DNA of 64,000 bases from Chloroflexota bacterium (GCA_025935925.1 JAICUI010000006.1:1-64000); one strand, 5' to 3'; shown: positions 16,545 to 25,410, numbered from the stretch's first letter. The notes: generated by a model not told the origin, from the sequence alone. Numbers and translations are program-made.

Positions 16545-17598
16545 GCTCGCCTGGGTCGGCGGGCACCGCGGCCTCGAGCGGGACCTCGTCCCGAAGGCCG
16601 GCGTCCCGCTGCGCCTGCTGTGGGTGCGCTCCCTGCGCTCGGCTGGCCGTGACGTCCACCTCGTGCTGGACCCGCTCCGGCTGGCGGCATCCGTCCCGCA
16701 GGCGCTCGCGCTGCTCCTCGCCCGCCGGCCGGCCGCGATCTTCACGACCGGCGGCTACGTCGCGATCCCCGTCCTGCTGGCCGCCGCGCTGCTGCGGATC
16801 CCCAGCGTCCTGTGGGAGGGCAACGTGGTTCCCGGCCGCAGCGTCCGGCTCGTGGCGCGGCTCGCGACGGTGCTCGCGGTGAGCCACGGGGCGACCGGGA
16901 CCGCGCTCGGCCGCCCCGCCACGTACGTCACCGGCACGCCGATCCGGTCGCTCGCCGGGATCGACGTCGACGAGGCGAGGGCTCGCTTCGGCGGCCGGCC
17001 GGGCGAGCGGATCCTGCTCGTCTTCGGCGGGTCGCAGGCCGTGCGCCGGATCAACGAGGCGGTGCTGGGCGCGCTGCCACGGCTCGTCGAGCGGGTGCGC
17101 GTGGTCCACGTGACCGGCGACGATGGGTACGCGGCGGCGCTCGCCGCGCGGGAGGCGCTGCCGAGCGAGCTCCGGGACCGCTACCGCCCCGCCCCGTTCC
17201 TCCACGACGACATGACGGCGGCCCTCGCGGCCGCGGACCTGGCCGTGGGCCGCGCGGGCGCGTCGACGCTCGCCGAGGCCGCCGCGTTCGCGCTGCCGAC
17301 GGCGATCGTCCCGTATCCCCACGCCGCCGGCCACCAGCGGCTCAACGCGGAGGCCTTCGCCGACGCCGGCGCGGCGGTGCTCGTGGAGGACGAGGCGCTC
17401 GACGCCGACCGCCTCGTCGAGGTCGCGAGCCTCCTCGCGGACCCCGCCCGCCATGCCGCGATGTCGGCTGCGGCGCGCGACCTCGCCCGGCCCGGCGCCG
17501 CGGACGCCGTGGCGGACCTCGTGCTCGCGGTCGCGCACCGGGAGTCGCTGCCGCCGGCCTCCGAGATCGACGCCGTCGCCCGGCGGAGCCGCCCGTGA
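16450..17598 (+). CDS. murG: Lipid II synthase MurG
   Basis: 382 residues. Transfers GlcNAc from UDP-GlcNAc to lipid I at the inner face of the membrane. N-terminal GGGTGGHIYP loop (7-16), LWEGNVVPGRS, LLVFGGSQAVRRIN and GRAGASTLAEAAAFALPTAIVPYPHAAGHQRLNA (nucleotide-sugar site). The start is fixed by the family N-terminus, so the overlap with ftsW is real unless the ftsW end is misread. No murC follows, which is its usual neighbour. Confidence 0.95.
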   Translation: MRLLIAGGGTGGHIYPALAVARSLRARPGAPELAWVGGHRGLERDLVPKAGVPLRLLWVRSLRSAGRDVHLVLDPLRLAASVPQALALLLARRPAAIFTTGGYVAIPVLLAAALLRIPSVLWEGNVVPGRSVRLVARLATVLAVSHGATGTALGRPATYVTGTPIRSLAGIDVDEARARFGGRPGERILLVFGGSQAVRRINEAVLGALPRLVERVRVVHVTGDDGYAAALAAREALPSELRDRYRPAPFLHDDMTAALAAADLAVGRAGASTLAEAAAFALPTAIVPYPHAAGHQRLNAEAFADAGAAVLVEDEALDADRLVEVASLLADPARHAAMSAAARDLARPGAADAVADLVLAVAHRESLPPASEIDAVARRSRP

Positions 17599-17611
17599 TG
17601 GGGAGCCGCCG

Positions 17612-18589
17612 GTGACCGGGAGCCCCGCCGCCTTCGACGCCATCGCGACCGGCACCGAGATCCAGCGCCGGCTCGGCGTCAAGACCGTGCGCGACGAGCT
17701 CCTCGCGCGCCACACCACGATGCGCGTCGGCGGGCCCGCGGACCTGTTCGCGGTCGCGCACAACGCCTTCGAGCTGCGCGGGCTCGTCCGGTTCGCGCGC
17801 GGGCGCGCGATCCCGTTCCTCGTCCTCGGCCGCGGCAGCAACCTGGTCGTCGCGGACGCCGGGGTTCGCGGCCTCGTCATCCAGGCCCGCGCCGAGGCGT
17901 CGCGCGTGGACGGCGACCGCTACCACGCCGACGCCGGCGTCCCGATGGCGCGCGCCGCCACGGAGACCCAGGCGGCCGGGCTGACGGGCCTCGAGTTCGG
18001 CCTCGCGATCCCCGGCACGGTCGGCGGCGCGGTGTGGGCGAACGCGGGGGCGCACGGCGCCGACACCGGCGCGGTGCTCGAGTCCGCGACGCTCCTGCTG
18101 GGCGACACCTCGGAGGTCGTGGCGCCGGCCGCCGACCTCGGCCTCGCGTACCGCCACAGCCGGCTCAAGGCAGCCAACCCGCCGGGCTCGACGAACCCCG
18201 TCGAGATCGTCCTGTCGGCGGTGTTCCGGCTGACGCCCGCGGACCCGGCCGAGATCAAGGCGCGGCTGGACGACATCCGGGGCTGGCGCCGCGAGCACCA
18301 GCCGCTCGGGCTGCCCTCCGCGGGCTCGGTGTTCCGCAACCCCGACGGCGACTCCGCGGGGCGGCTGGTCGACGAGCTCGGCCTCAAGGGCTACCGTCGA
18401 GGCGGCGCGGCCGTGTCCGAGAAGCACGCCAACTTCATCGTCAACGACCGGAAGGGCACCGCCGCCGACGTGCGCCGCGTCGCCGAGCACGTCCGCGACG
18501 AGGTGCGCCGCCGGGCCGGCGTCGACCTCGTGTTCGAGATCGAGTTCGCCGGCGACTGGTCCGGCTGGACGCAGGAGGACGCCGCCTGA
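17612..18589 (+). CDS. murB: UDP-N-acetylenolpyruvoylglucosamine reductase MurB
   Basis: 325 residues. FAD enzyme reducing UDP-GlcNAc-enolpyruvate to UDP-MurNAc with NADPH. FAD-binding segments TTMRVGGPADLF, LGRGSNLVV and GLAIPGTVGGAVWANAGAHG, the catalytic Ser region SAGSVFRNP and the KHANFIVN segment are all visible. GTG start 17612 follows GGGGAG. TGATG overlap with ddl. Confidence 0.95.
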   Translation: MTGSPAAFDAIATGTEIQRRLGVKTVRDELLARHTTMRVGGPADLFAVAHNAFELRGLVRFARGRAIPFLVLGRGSNLVVADAGVRGLVIQARAEASRVDGDRYHADAGVPMARAATETQAAGLTGLEFGLAIPGTVGGAVWANAGAHGADTGAVLESATLLLGDTSEVVAPAADLGLAYRHSRLKAANPPGSTNPVEIVLSAVFRLTPADPAEIKARLDDIRGWRREHQPLGLPSAGSVFRNPDGDSAGRLVDELGLKGYRRGGAAVSEKHANFIVNDRKGTAADVRRVAEHVRDEVRRRAGVDLVFEIEFAGDWSGWTQEDAA

Positions 18590-19728
18590 TGCCGCCCGCC
18601 CTCCGCCACGAGCCCGGCGCCACGCCCATCGCGGTCGTCCTGGGCGGCCCGTCGGCCGAGCACGACGTGTCGATCGTGTCCGGGTCGGCGATCGCCGATG
18701 CGCTGGCGGCGTCGGGCTATCCCGTCGAGACGTGGCTGATCGACCTCGACGGCGGCTGGTCGCGGCTGCCCGACGCGTTCCGCCGCGACGGGCGACCCCA
18801 GGCGGCCTACGACGACCCGCGATCGCTCGGCGCCGATCCTCCGCTCGATGCCGCGACGGCGCTCGCATCGCTCGCCGCCCGCGAGGGCCGGCCGGTCGTG
18901 TTCCTGGCGCTCCACGGGCCGTTCGGCGAGGACGGCACCGCCCAGGCGCTGTGCGAGGCGGCGGGGCTCGCGTACACGGGCGCCGGCGTGGCGGCGAGCG
19001 CGGTCGGGATGGACAAGGCGCTGTTCAAGCGGCTGATCCGGGGCCTCGGGCTGCCGGTGACGGACTGGGTAGAGGTCCGGGCTGCCGAGTGGGCACGCGA
19101 CAGCGAGGCGGTCCTCGCGCGGCTCGAGGCGTTCGCCGCGGGCACCGGCGACCCGCGGCTGATGGTCAAGCCCGCCCGGCTCGGCTCGTCGGTGGGCATG
19201 ACCCTCGCGCACAGCGCGGCCGAGCGGCCGGCGGCCCTCGACGAGGCGTTCCGGTTCGACGACCTCGCGCTCGCGGAGCGGTACGTGGTCGGCGGGCGCG
19301 ACATCGAGGTGTCGGTCCTGGGCAACGACCCGGCGGCGATCGAGGTGTACGGACCCGGCGAGATCATGTCCGGCCACGAGTTCTACGACTACCAGGCGAA
19401 GTACACGCCCGGGCTGTCCCAGACGACGACCACGGCCGAGGTGACCCCGTCCCAGAAGGCCGCGCTGCGCAAGCTCGCGCGCGACACGTACCGCGCAGTC
19501 GGCGCGGAGGGCTTCGCCCGGATCGACTTCCTGATCGGCGGCGACGAGCTGTTCATCTCGGAGATCAACACGATCCCCGGGTTCACGCCGATCAGCTTGT
19601 TTCCCGTGCTGTGCGCCGAGGGCGGCTACGACTTCGCGGCGGTCTGCCGCCGGGTCGTCGACCTCGCGCTCGAGCGCGACCGCGGGCGCGTGCGCCACCG
19701 CCTCACGACCGCGGACCTGCCCCGATGA
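18589..19728 (+). CDS. ddl: D-alanine--D-alanine ligase
   Basis: 379 residues, ATP-grasp fold. Makes D-Ala-D-Ala for MurF. N-terminal GGPSAEHDVSIVSG, ALHGPFGEDGTAQ, TGAGVAASAVGMDKALFK, VKPARLGSSVGM, and the metal/D-Ala site EINTIPGFTPISLFP near the end. ATG overlaps the murB stop. Confidence 0.95.
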   Translation: MPPALRHEPGATPIAVVLGGPSAEHDVSIVSGSAIADALAASGYPVETWLIDLDGGWSRLPDAFRRDGRPQAAYDDPRSLGADPPLDAATALASLAAREGRPVVFLALHGPFGEDGTAQALCEAAGLAYTGAGVAASAVGMDKALFKRLIRGLGLPVTDWVEVRAAEWARDSEAVLARLEAFAAGTGDPRLMVKPARLGSSVGMTLAHSAAERPAALDEAFRFDDLALAERYVVGGRDIEVSVLGNDPAAIEVYGPGEIMSGHEFYDYQAKYTPGLSQTTTTAEVTPSQKAALRKLARDTYRAVGAEGFARIDFLIGGDELFISEINTIPGFTPISLFPVLCAEGGYDFAAVCRRVVDLALERDRGRVRHRLTTADLPR

Positions 19729-20720
19729 TCCGGCGCTCGTCCGGCCGCGCCACGCCCCTCGCGCGCCCGGGCCGGCCCTCGGCGCTGCGGCCCGGCGCTC
19801 GGCCCGGCGGCGGGGTGCGGCGCACGAAGCCCGTCCGCCGGGCATCGGCGGGCCTGACGCCGGTCCGTGCGGGCGCGCTGCTGGCGATCCTCGTCGCCGT
19901 CGCCGGGCTCTACGGGCTCGCGTCGTCGAACGCATTCGCGCTCCGCAGGACGACGATCACGGGCGCCACCTGGACGCCGCCGTCGGCGATCCTCGCCGCG
20001 CTCGCCCTGCCCGAAGGCACCAACCTGTTCACCGTCCATGCCGGCGACCTCGAGCGGCTCGTGCGCGCGATCCCGTCGCTCCGCGGCGCGAGCGTCGACG
20101 TGTCACTGCCCGACGAGGTCCGGGTCGCCGTCGCCGAGCGCGAGCCGCTCCTCGTGTGGCGCACCGATCGCGGGTCGTACCTCGTGGACCGGGAGGGGAG
20201 CCTGTTCTCCGCGGTCGGGCCCGAGATCGCGGGCGCGGCCGCGACCCTGCCGCAGATCGACGACGCGCGTGCCGTCGCGAGCCAGCTCGACGTCGGCAGC
20301 GTGCTCGACGGCGTGACGCTCGACGCGGCGCTCCGCCTCGCGTCGCTCCGGCCGGCCGACGTCGGCAGCGCGGCGCGCTCGCTCGTGCTCCGGCTGGACG
20401 ACGACAACGGGTTCACGATGCGCACGCAGCCCGCCTCGTGGGCCGCGGTGTTCGGGTTCTACACGCCGACGCTGCGGACGACCGACCTCGTCCCCGGCCA
20501 GGTGCGCCTGCTGCGCAGCATCCTCGCCGGACAGGAGGCGACCATCCGGCGCGTGATCCTCGCCGACGACCGGAGCGGCACCATCCTGCCCCGCGACACG
20601 CCCGCTCCGACGGCCACGCCGGGCCCCGGCAAGACGCCCAAGCCGGCGAGGACGCCCAAGCCCGCGAGGAGTCCCACCCCCGCGACGAGCCCCGGGCCGT
20701 CGCCGACCCCGTCGCCGTGA
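19725..20720 (+). CDS. ftsQ: FtsQ-like division protein with POTRA domain
   Basis: 331 residues. Basic N-terminus (1-45), membrane helix about 48-67, then a POTRA-type domain (about 70-145, FALRRTTITGATWTPPSAILAALALPEGTNLF...VSLPDEVRVAVAEREPLLVW) and a beta domain. The last 50 residues are a Pro/Thr/Lys-rich tail (TPKPARTPKPARSPTP). FtsQ links wall synthases to the divisome. Its ATG overlaps the ddl stop. Confidence 0.88.
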   Translation: MIRRSSGRATPLARPGRPSALRPGARPGGGVRRTKPVRRASAGLTPVRAGALLAILVAVAGLYGLASSNAFALRRTTITGATWTPPSAILAALALPEGTNLFTVHAGDLERLVRAIPSLRGASVDVSLPDEVRVAVAEREPLLVWRTDRGSYLVDREGSLFSAVGPEIAGAAATLPQIDDARAVASQLDVGSVLDGVTLDAALRLASLRPADVGSAARSLVLRLDDDNGFTMRTQPASWAAVFGFYTPTLRTTDLVPGQVRLLRSILAGQEATIRRVILADDRSGTILPRDTPAPTATPGPGKTPKPARTPKPARSPTPATSPGPSPTPSP

Positions 20721-20730
20721 GGCCGTCTGG

Positions 20731-20736
20731 TAGCCT
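20731..20736 (+). promoter_or_regulatory. Weak candidate -10 (TAGCCT) before sbp
   Basis: GGTAGCCTCTGCGGG lies in the 52-nt gap between ftsQ and sbp, the first real gap after a run of overlapping genes. No -35 is evident, so an internal promoter is only suggested. Confidence 0.2.
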
Positions 20737-20772
20737 CTGCGGGACGAACGCCAGGACGGAGGCTGCCCGCCG

Positions 20773-21102
20773 GTGCCCGTGCTCGTGCCCCTCGCGGGTC
20801 TCATCATCGGCGTCTTCGCGGGCTTCCTGCTCAACGTCAACGTCGGGTTCGAGCTCCAGCGCTATTCGGCGGTCGCCATCCTGGCGGCGCTCGACTCCGT
20901 CCTCGGGGCCGTCCGCGCGGAGCTCGATGGCGTCTACGACAATCGGATCTTCATCAGCGGCTTCATCGTCAACGCGCTGGTCGCCGTGCTGCTCACGTTC
21001 ATGGGCGACCGGCTGAGCCTGGACCTGTACCTCGTCGCGCTCATCAGCTTCGGCTTCCGGATCTTCAACAACGTCGCGCTGATCCGGCGGCACTTCATCT
21101 AG
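20773..21102 (+). CDS. sbp: Small basic protein Sbp (DUF1290)
   Basis: 109 residues with three membrane helices (PLAGLIIGVFAGFLLNVNV; FIVNALVAVLLTFMGD; LYLVALISFGFRIFNNVALI). The segment YSAVAILAALDSVLGAVRAELDGVYDNRIFISGF is the hallmark of the Sbp/DUF1290 family found next to ftsA or ftsZ in Gram-positives and Chloroflexota. Biochemical role not established. GTG start after an AGGACGGAGG-like site. Confidence 0.9.
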   Translation: MPVLVPLAGLIIGVFAGFLLNVNVGFELQRYSAVAILAALDSVLGAVRAELDGVYDNRIFISGFIVNALVAVLLTFMGDRLSLDLYLVALISFGFRIFNNVALIRRHFI

Positions 21103-21126
21103 CCAGTCGGGAGGAGCACGCCGCAC

Positions 21127-22353
21127 GTGGAACGGGAAGCGGTCCTCGTCGCCATCGACGTCGGGACGTCCAAGGTCTGCGCCCTGATCGGCGAGGTCAG
21201 CCGTGACGGACGCCTGACGATCATGGGCCACGGGACGGTGGAGACCAGCGGGCTGCGCAAGGGCGTCGTGGTCAACATCGACCAGACCGTCCGGTCCATC
21301 GCGGACGCCGTCGAGCGCGCCGAGCGGCTCTCGGGCTGGAAGATCGACCGCGCGTTCGTCGGCGTCGGCGGCCAGCACGTCGAGAGCCTCAACTCCACGG
21401 GCCAGGTGGCCGTGACCGCGCACCACCGCGAGGTCATGCGCGAGGACATCAGCCGCGCGATCGAGGTCGCGCGCGCCGTGTCCATCCCGTCCAACCGCGA
21501 CGTGCTCCACGTCGAGCGGCGCGGGTTCACCGTCGACGGCCAGGAGGGCGTCAAGGACCCGCTCGGGATGAGCGCGCTGCGGCTCGAGGTCGAGGCGCAC
21601 ATCGTGTCCGCGTCGGCGACCGCGGTGCAGAACCTGACCAAGTGCGTCCAGCTCGCCGGCGTGAAGATCGACGAGCTCGTCGTCAACGGGCTCGCATCCT
21701 CCGAAGCCGTGCTCACCGAGACCGAGAAGGAGCTGGGCGTCGCCGTGGCCGACGTCGGCGCCGGGACGATCGACCTCACGCTGTTCTCGGAGGGCTCGCC
21801 GTTCCACACCGCCGTGCTGCCGGTGGGCGGCAACAACGTGACCAACGACGTGGCGATCGGGGTCAAGACGACGCTCCAGGTCGCCGAGCAGCTGAAGGTC
21901 AAGCACGGGACGTGCGACCTGCGCGACCTCCAGGACGAGGAGATCTCGGTCGCCGTGCTCGGCGAGGATGCCGGGCGGACGGTCAGCCGCGAGGAGCTGT
22001 GCCAGATCATCGAGAGCCGGATGCGCGAGACGTTCGAGCTGCTGCGGACCGAGATGTCGCGCAGCGGCCACGGGATGCTGCCGGCCGGGATCATCCTGAC
22101 GGGCGGCGCCGCGCAGCTGGCGGGCACGGCCGAGCTCGGCCGCGACGTCCTCCAGATGCCGGTGCGGGTCAGCGGGCCCACGGGCATCAGCGGCCTCATC
22201 GACACCATCCAGGACCCGTCCTACGCGACCGCGGTCGGGCTGCTGCGCTGGGGCGCGAACTCGGTCGCGATGGGCGACCCCTCGCACTACGAGGCAGCCC
22301 CCGCCGGCGGTCTCGGCCGGATCCGGAGCGCCTTCCGCTCGATCTTCCCGTAG
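21127..22353 (+). CDS. ftsA: Cell division protein FtsA
   Basis: 408 residues, actin-like ATPase that tethers FtsZ to the membrane. AIDVGTSKVCALIGE phosphate-1 loop at the N-terminus, the 1C (SHS2) region around 80-165, VAVADVGAGTIDLTLF, and a C-terminal amphipathic helix (GLGRIRSAFRSIFP) for membrane binding. GTG start 21127. Its presence argues against an ordinary actinobacterial origin. Confidence 0.95.
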   Translation: MEREAVLVAIDVGTSKVCALIGEVSRDGRLTIMGHGTVETSGLRKGVVVNIDQTVRSIADAVERAERLSGWKIDRAFVGVGGQHVESLNSTGQVAVTAHHREVMREDISRAIEVARAVSIPSNRDVLHVERRGFTVDGQEGVKDPLGMSALRLEVEAHIVSASATAVQNLTKCVQLAGVKIDELVVNGLASSEAVLTETEKELGVAVADVGAGTIDLTLFSEGSPFHTAVLPVGGNNVTNDVAIGVKTTLQVAEQLKVKHGTCDLRDLQDEEISVAVLGEDAGRTVSREELCQIIESRMRETFELLRTEMSRSGHGMLPAGIILTGGAAQLAGTAELGRDVLQMPVRVSGPTGISGLIDTIQDPSYATAVGLLRWGANSVAMGDPSHYEAAPAGGLGRIRSAFRSIFP

Positions 22354-22363
22354 GGCGGGCGCC

Positions 22364-22777
22364 GTGCGATCCACCGAGATCGAGGTCCGGACCGGTCGCG
22401 ACCGGGGGTTCTTCGACCTCACGCCGGCGTGCCGGCAGTTCCTCGCGGAGGCCGCGGGCGGCGACGACGGCCTGCTGTCCGTGTTCGTGCCTCATGCCAC
22501 GGCCGGAGTGGTGATCCTGGAGCTGGGCGCCGGGTCGGACGACGACGCGCTCGCGACGCTCGACCGGTTGCTGCCCCGGGACGATCGCTGGGTCCATCGC
22601 CACGGCTCGCCGGGCCACGGGGCGGACCACGTCCTGCCGCTCGTCGCGGCGCCGTCGGTCACGGTGCCGGTCATCGGCGGCGAGCCGGTGCTCGGGACGT
22701 GGCAGTCCATCGCGCTCCTCGACCCGAACCAGGACAACGCCGTGCGCACGGTGCGCCTCTCCTTCCTCGCCGGGTAA
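22364..22777 (+). CDS. yjbQ: YjbQ/UPF0047 family protein
   Basis: 137 residues, the usual length for the family. Conserved elements: VPHATAGVVILE (family HTSA-type site), HRHGSPGHGADHVLPLV, and LGTWQSIALLD...RTVRLSF at the end. The fold forms trimers with a His-rich pocket; weak thiamine phosphate synthase activity has been described for the E. coli member, but the true role is uncertain. It lies between ftsA and ftsZ, 10 nt after ftsA, which is an unusual place. Confidence 0.88.
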   Translation: MRSTEIEVRTGRDRGFFDLTPACRQFLAEAAGGDDGLLSVFVPHATAGVVILELGAGSDDDALATLDRLLPRDDRWVHRHGSPGHGADHVLPLVAAPSVTVPVIGGEPVLGTWQSIALLDPNQDNAVRTVRLSFLAG

Positions 22778-22918
22778 CTGCGCTCGGATCGCGCGCTCGG
22801 CACCGCGCGCGCCGGTGTCCGGCGCCGCGTCGCGCGGTCGCCACGTCGTCGGGCTCGGCCGCCGGTGCGACCCCGCACCGGCCCGAAAACGTCGGGGCGG
22901 CGGCGGTGGACGCGTGGG

Positions 22919-22924
22919 TATACT
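22919..22924 (+). promoter_or_regulatory. Candidate ftsZ promoter (-10 TATACT)
   Basis: GTGGGTATACTCC has a consensus-like -10 box 99 nt before the ftsZ ATG, inside the 246-nt gap after yjbQ, which is otherwise without genes. The same string GGGTATACT recurs before purA (59516-59524). No clear -35 is seen. Confidence 0.55.
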
Positions 22925-23023
22925 CCACGTCTCCGAGGCGGCCGCCCATCCCCGTTACGGCACCGCCCCGCCCGAGCGACCCGTCCCTGCCCGTCCAGCG
23001 AACGCCGCCGAGGAGCGTGCCCG

Positions 23024-24265
23024 ATGCCGTTGCGATCCGACTCCGAGAACTTCGCCCTGATCCGCGTCATCGGCGTCGGCGGCGGCGGCTCGAATGCCGT
23101 CAACCGGATGATCCGGGCCGAGATGATGGGCGTGGAGTTCATCGCCTGCAACACGGACGCCCAGGCGCTCCTGCAGTCCGATGCCCCGCACAAGATCCGC
23201 ATCGGCGACAAGATCACCCGCGGCCTGGGCGCCGGCGGCGACTCGACGATCGGGGCGCGCTCGGCCGAGGAGGACCGCGACAAGATCGCCGACGCGCTCG
23301 CCGATTCCGACATGGTGTTCATCACCGCGGGCCTCGGCGGCGGGACCGGCTCGGGCGCCGCGCCGATCGTCGCGGAGATCGCCAAGGAGCAGGGCGCGCT
23401 GACGATCGGCGTCGTGACGAAGCCGTTCAGCTTCGAGGGGTCGCGCCGGAAGCTCGTCGCCGAGAAGGCGGCCGAGGAGCTCAAGGCGAAGGTCGACACC
23501 CTGATCACCATCCCCAACGACCGGCTGCGCGACGTCGTCCAGAAGAACACGTCGATCGTGGACGCGTTCCGGGTCGTCGACGACGTCCTGCGCCAGGGCG
23601 TCGCCGGGATCAGCGACATCATCACCGTCCCCGGGCTGATCAACCTCGACTTCGCGGACGTGCGGACGATCATGAAGGACGCCGGTTCGGCGCTGATGGG
23701 CATCGGCCGCGCCTCGGGCGAGAACCGCGCCCTCGAGGCCGCGCGCCAGGCCGTCGCGAGCCCGCTCCTCGAGATCAACATCTCGGGCGCGCAGGGGATC
23801 CTGTTCAACATCACGGGCTCGGCGAACCTGACCCTGTGGGAGGTCACCGAGGCCGCGGAGGAGATCCGCGCCGCCGCGGATCCCGAGGCGAACATCATCT
23901 TCGGCACGAGCTTCAACGAGCGACTGGGCGAGGACGTGATGATCACCGTCATCGCCACGGGCTTCGACTCGCGCCGCAAGACCGACGCCTCGCGCGCCGC
24001 CGCGGGCGACCGGCAGACGGTCGCCGCCGGAGCCCGGCCCGCCGCGGCGCTCCAGGGTGGCCAGCAGCCGATCCCGGCCCGCGACTTCCTCGAGGAGCTC
24101 GAGCGGCAGCGGACGGAGAGCGACCAGGACACGCCGCGCGTGCCCGATGCCGTCGCGATCCCGGTCAAGCCGGAGACGCGCTCGGTCAGCGAGCCCCAGC
24201 CGCGGAAGACCGCCTCGTACGACGCGGACGACCTCGAGATCCCGAGCTTCCTCCGCCGCCGCTGA
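23024..24265 (+). CDS. ftsZ: Cell division GTPase FtsZ
   Basis: 413 residues. Tubulin-like GTPase that forms the Z ring. [13 protein letters not shown] at 17-29, the tubulin signature GGGTGSG (105-111), the T7 loop with [14 protein letters not shown], then a variable linker and the conserved C-terminal peptide [12 protein letters not shown] that binds FtsA. ATG 23024 follows GAGGAG (23010-23015). Has its own promoter-like box upstream. Confidence 0.97.
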   Translation: MPLRSDSENFALIRVIGVGGGGSNAVNRMIRAEMMGVEFIACNTDAQALLQSDAPHKIRIGDKITRGLGAGGDSTIGARSAEEDRDKIADALADSDMVFITAGLGGGTGSGAAPIVAEIAKEQGALTIGVVTKPFSFEGSRRKLVAEKAAEELKAKVDTLITIPNDRLRDVVQKNTSIVDAFRVVDDVLRQGVAGISDIITVPGLINLDFADVRTIMKDAGSALMGIGRASGENRALEAARQAVASPLLEINISGAQGILFNITGSANLTLWEVTEAAEEIRAAADPEANIIFGTSFNERLGEDVMITVIATGFDSRRKTDASRAAAGDRQTVAAGARPAAALQGGQQPIPARDFLEELERQRTESDQDTPRVPDAVAIPVKPETRSVSEPQPRKTASYDADDLEIPSFLRRR

Positions 24266-24296
24266 CGTCGTGCCCGGGGCCGCCGGGCCGTCGCCC

Positions 24297-25019
24297 ATGG
24301 GCCAGTCCGTCGACCGCGACGAGGTCGAGCGGTTCCGTGACGCGCGCGACGCGGTCCTGTCGCGCATCGAAGCCGCCGCCCGCCGTGCGGGGCGTGACCC
24401 GGGTCGCGTGACGCTGGTCGCCGTCTCCAAGACGGTCCCGGCGGCGCGGATCCGGGCCGCCGTCGAGGCGGGCCTCGACGTCCTGGGCGAGAACCGCGTC
24501 CAGGAGGCCGAGGCGAAGTCGCCGGACGTCGCGGGCGCCGCGTGGCACCTCGTCGGCCCGCTCCAGTCGAACAAGGCGCGCCGGGCGCTCGGCCTGTTCG
24601 CGATGATCCAGTCGGTCCACGACCTCGACCTCGCGCGACGGCTCGACCGCCTCGTCCGCGACGAGCCCGGCGGCGCCCCGTTCCCGGTCCTCGTGCAGGT
24701 CAACGTGGACCGCGACCCCGCGAAGGCCGGGTTCGACCCCGACGCGCTCGCCGCGGCGCTCCCGGAGCTCGACGCCTGCGGCGCGCTCGACGTCCGCGGC
24801 CTGATGACGATCGGCCGCGCGGTCGCGGACCCGGACGACGCGCGCCCGACGTTCGCGGCGCTGCGGGAGCTGTCGGGCCGCCTCCGGCGGCAGTGGCCGC
24901 GGCTCGGCCCCGAGCTCTCCATGGGCATGTCCGACGACTTCGAGGTCGCGGTCGAGGAGGGCGCGACGATCGTGCGCGTCGGCCGGGCCCTGTTCGGGGA
25001 GCGTCCGCCGACCCGCTGA
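24297..25019 (+). CDS. yggS: PLP homeostasis protein (YggS/PLPBP)
   Basis: About 240 residues from ATG 24297; GTG 24270 would add nine residues. Single-domain alanine-racemase-like PLP protein that buffers pyridoxal phosphate. PLP Lys in TLVAVSKTVP, LGENRVQEAEAK, WHLVGPLQSNKARR, GLMTIGR and LSMGMSDDFEVAVEEGATIVRVGRALFG are all typical. It follows ftsZ as in many Gram-positive clusters. Confidence 0.93.
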   Translation: MGQSVDRDEVERFRDARDAVLSRIEAAARRAGRDPGRVTLVAVSKTVPAARIRAAVEAGLDVLGENRVQEAEAKSPDVAGAAWHLVGPLQSNKARRALGLFAMIQSVHDLDLARRLDRLVRDEPGGAPFPVLVQVNVDRDPAKAGFDPDALAAALPELDACGALDVRGLMTIGRAVADPDDARPTFAALRELSGRLRRQWPRLGPELSMGMSDDFEVAVEEGATIVRVGRALFGERPPTR

Positions 25020-25025
25020 TAGACT
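25020..25025 (+). promoter_or_regulatory. Candidate -10 box TAGACT
   Basis: TAGACT directly after the yggS stop and 6 nt before GTG 25032, the spacing expected for a leaderless start. No -35 box at a normal distance. Confidence 0.35.
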
Positions 25026-25031
25026 CGGCCC

Positions 25032-25088
25032 GTGGGGACGTACACCACGCACCTCCTCGGCGCGCTCCGGCGGGCGCCGGTGCGCTGA
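25032..25088 (+). CDS. 18-codon mini-ORF ahead of yggU
   Basis: GTG GGG ACG ... CGC TGA encodes MGTYTTHLLGALRRAPVR. It starts 6 nt after a TAGACT box, and its TGA (25086-25088) overlaps the CTG (25085-25087) proposed as the yggU start, in the manner of the ATGA overlaps seen elsewhere in the window. It could be a leader ORF coupled to yggU. An alternative is a sequence frameshift that split one reading frame. Confidence 0.3.
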   Translation: MGTYTTHLLGALRRAPVR

Positions 25089-25366
25089 GGCCGCCCGGCA
25101 CGCGCTTCGCCGTCCGACTCGTCCCCCGTGGTGGCGCCGACCAGGTCGAGGGCGTCGTCGACGGGGTCCTCCGGGCCCGCGTCAGCGCGCCGCCCGTCGC
25201 GGGCGCCGCGAACCACGCCCTGCTCCGCCTCATCGCCGAGGAGCTCGGCATCCCGCAGCGCGACGTCCGGCTCGTCGCGGGCGCTGGCGGGCGGACGAAG
25301 GTGGTGATGGTCGACAACCTCGACCCCGGGGTGATCGCGGAGCGGTGGCCGGGCCTGAAGCTGTGA
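25085..25366 (+). CDS. yggU: DUF167/UPF0235 family protein (YggU)
   Basis: About 93 residues. Family pattern RFAVRLVPRGGADQVEGV...LRARVSAPPVAGAANHALLRLIAEELGIPQRDVRLVAGAGGRTKVV is clear. Function of the family unknown. No ATG, GTG or TTG lies in frame between the yggS end and the conserved region, so the start must be CTG 25085 or the reading frame is disrupted upstream. Follows yggS as in many genomes. Confidence 0.82.
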   Translation: MRPPGTRFAVRLVPRGGADQVEGVVDGVLRARVSAPPVAGAANHALLRLIAEELGIPQRDVRLVAGAGGRTKVVMVDNLDPGVIAERWPGLKL

Positions 25367-25410
25367 GCCGGCCGGCGCGCTCGTCGTGGCCCTGCCCGCA
25401 CGGGGTGCGC

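Noticed and set aside
24270..24296. GTG 24270 as the yggS start
   Set aside because: No ribosome-binding site, and the nine extra residues are Gly/Pro/Ala; ATG 24297 gives the normal family length.
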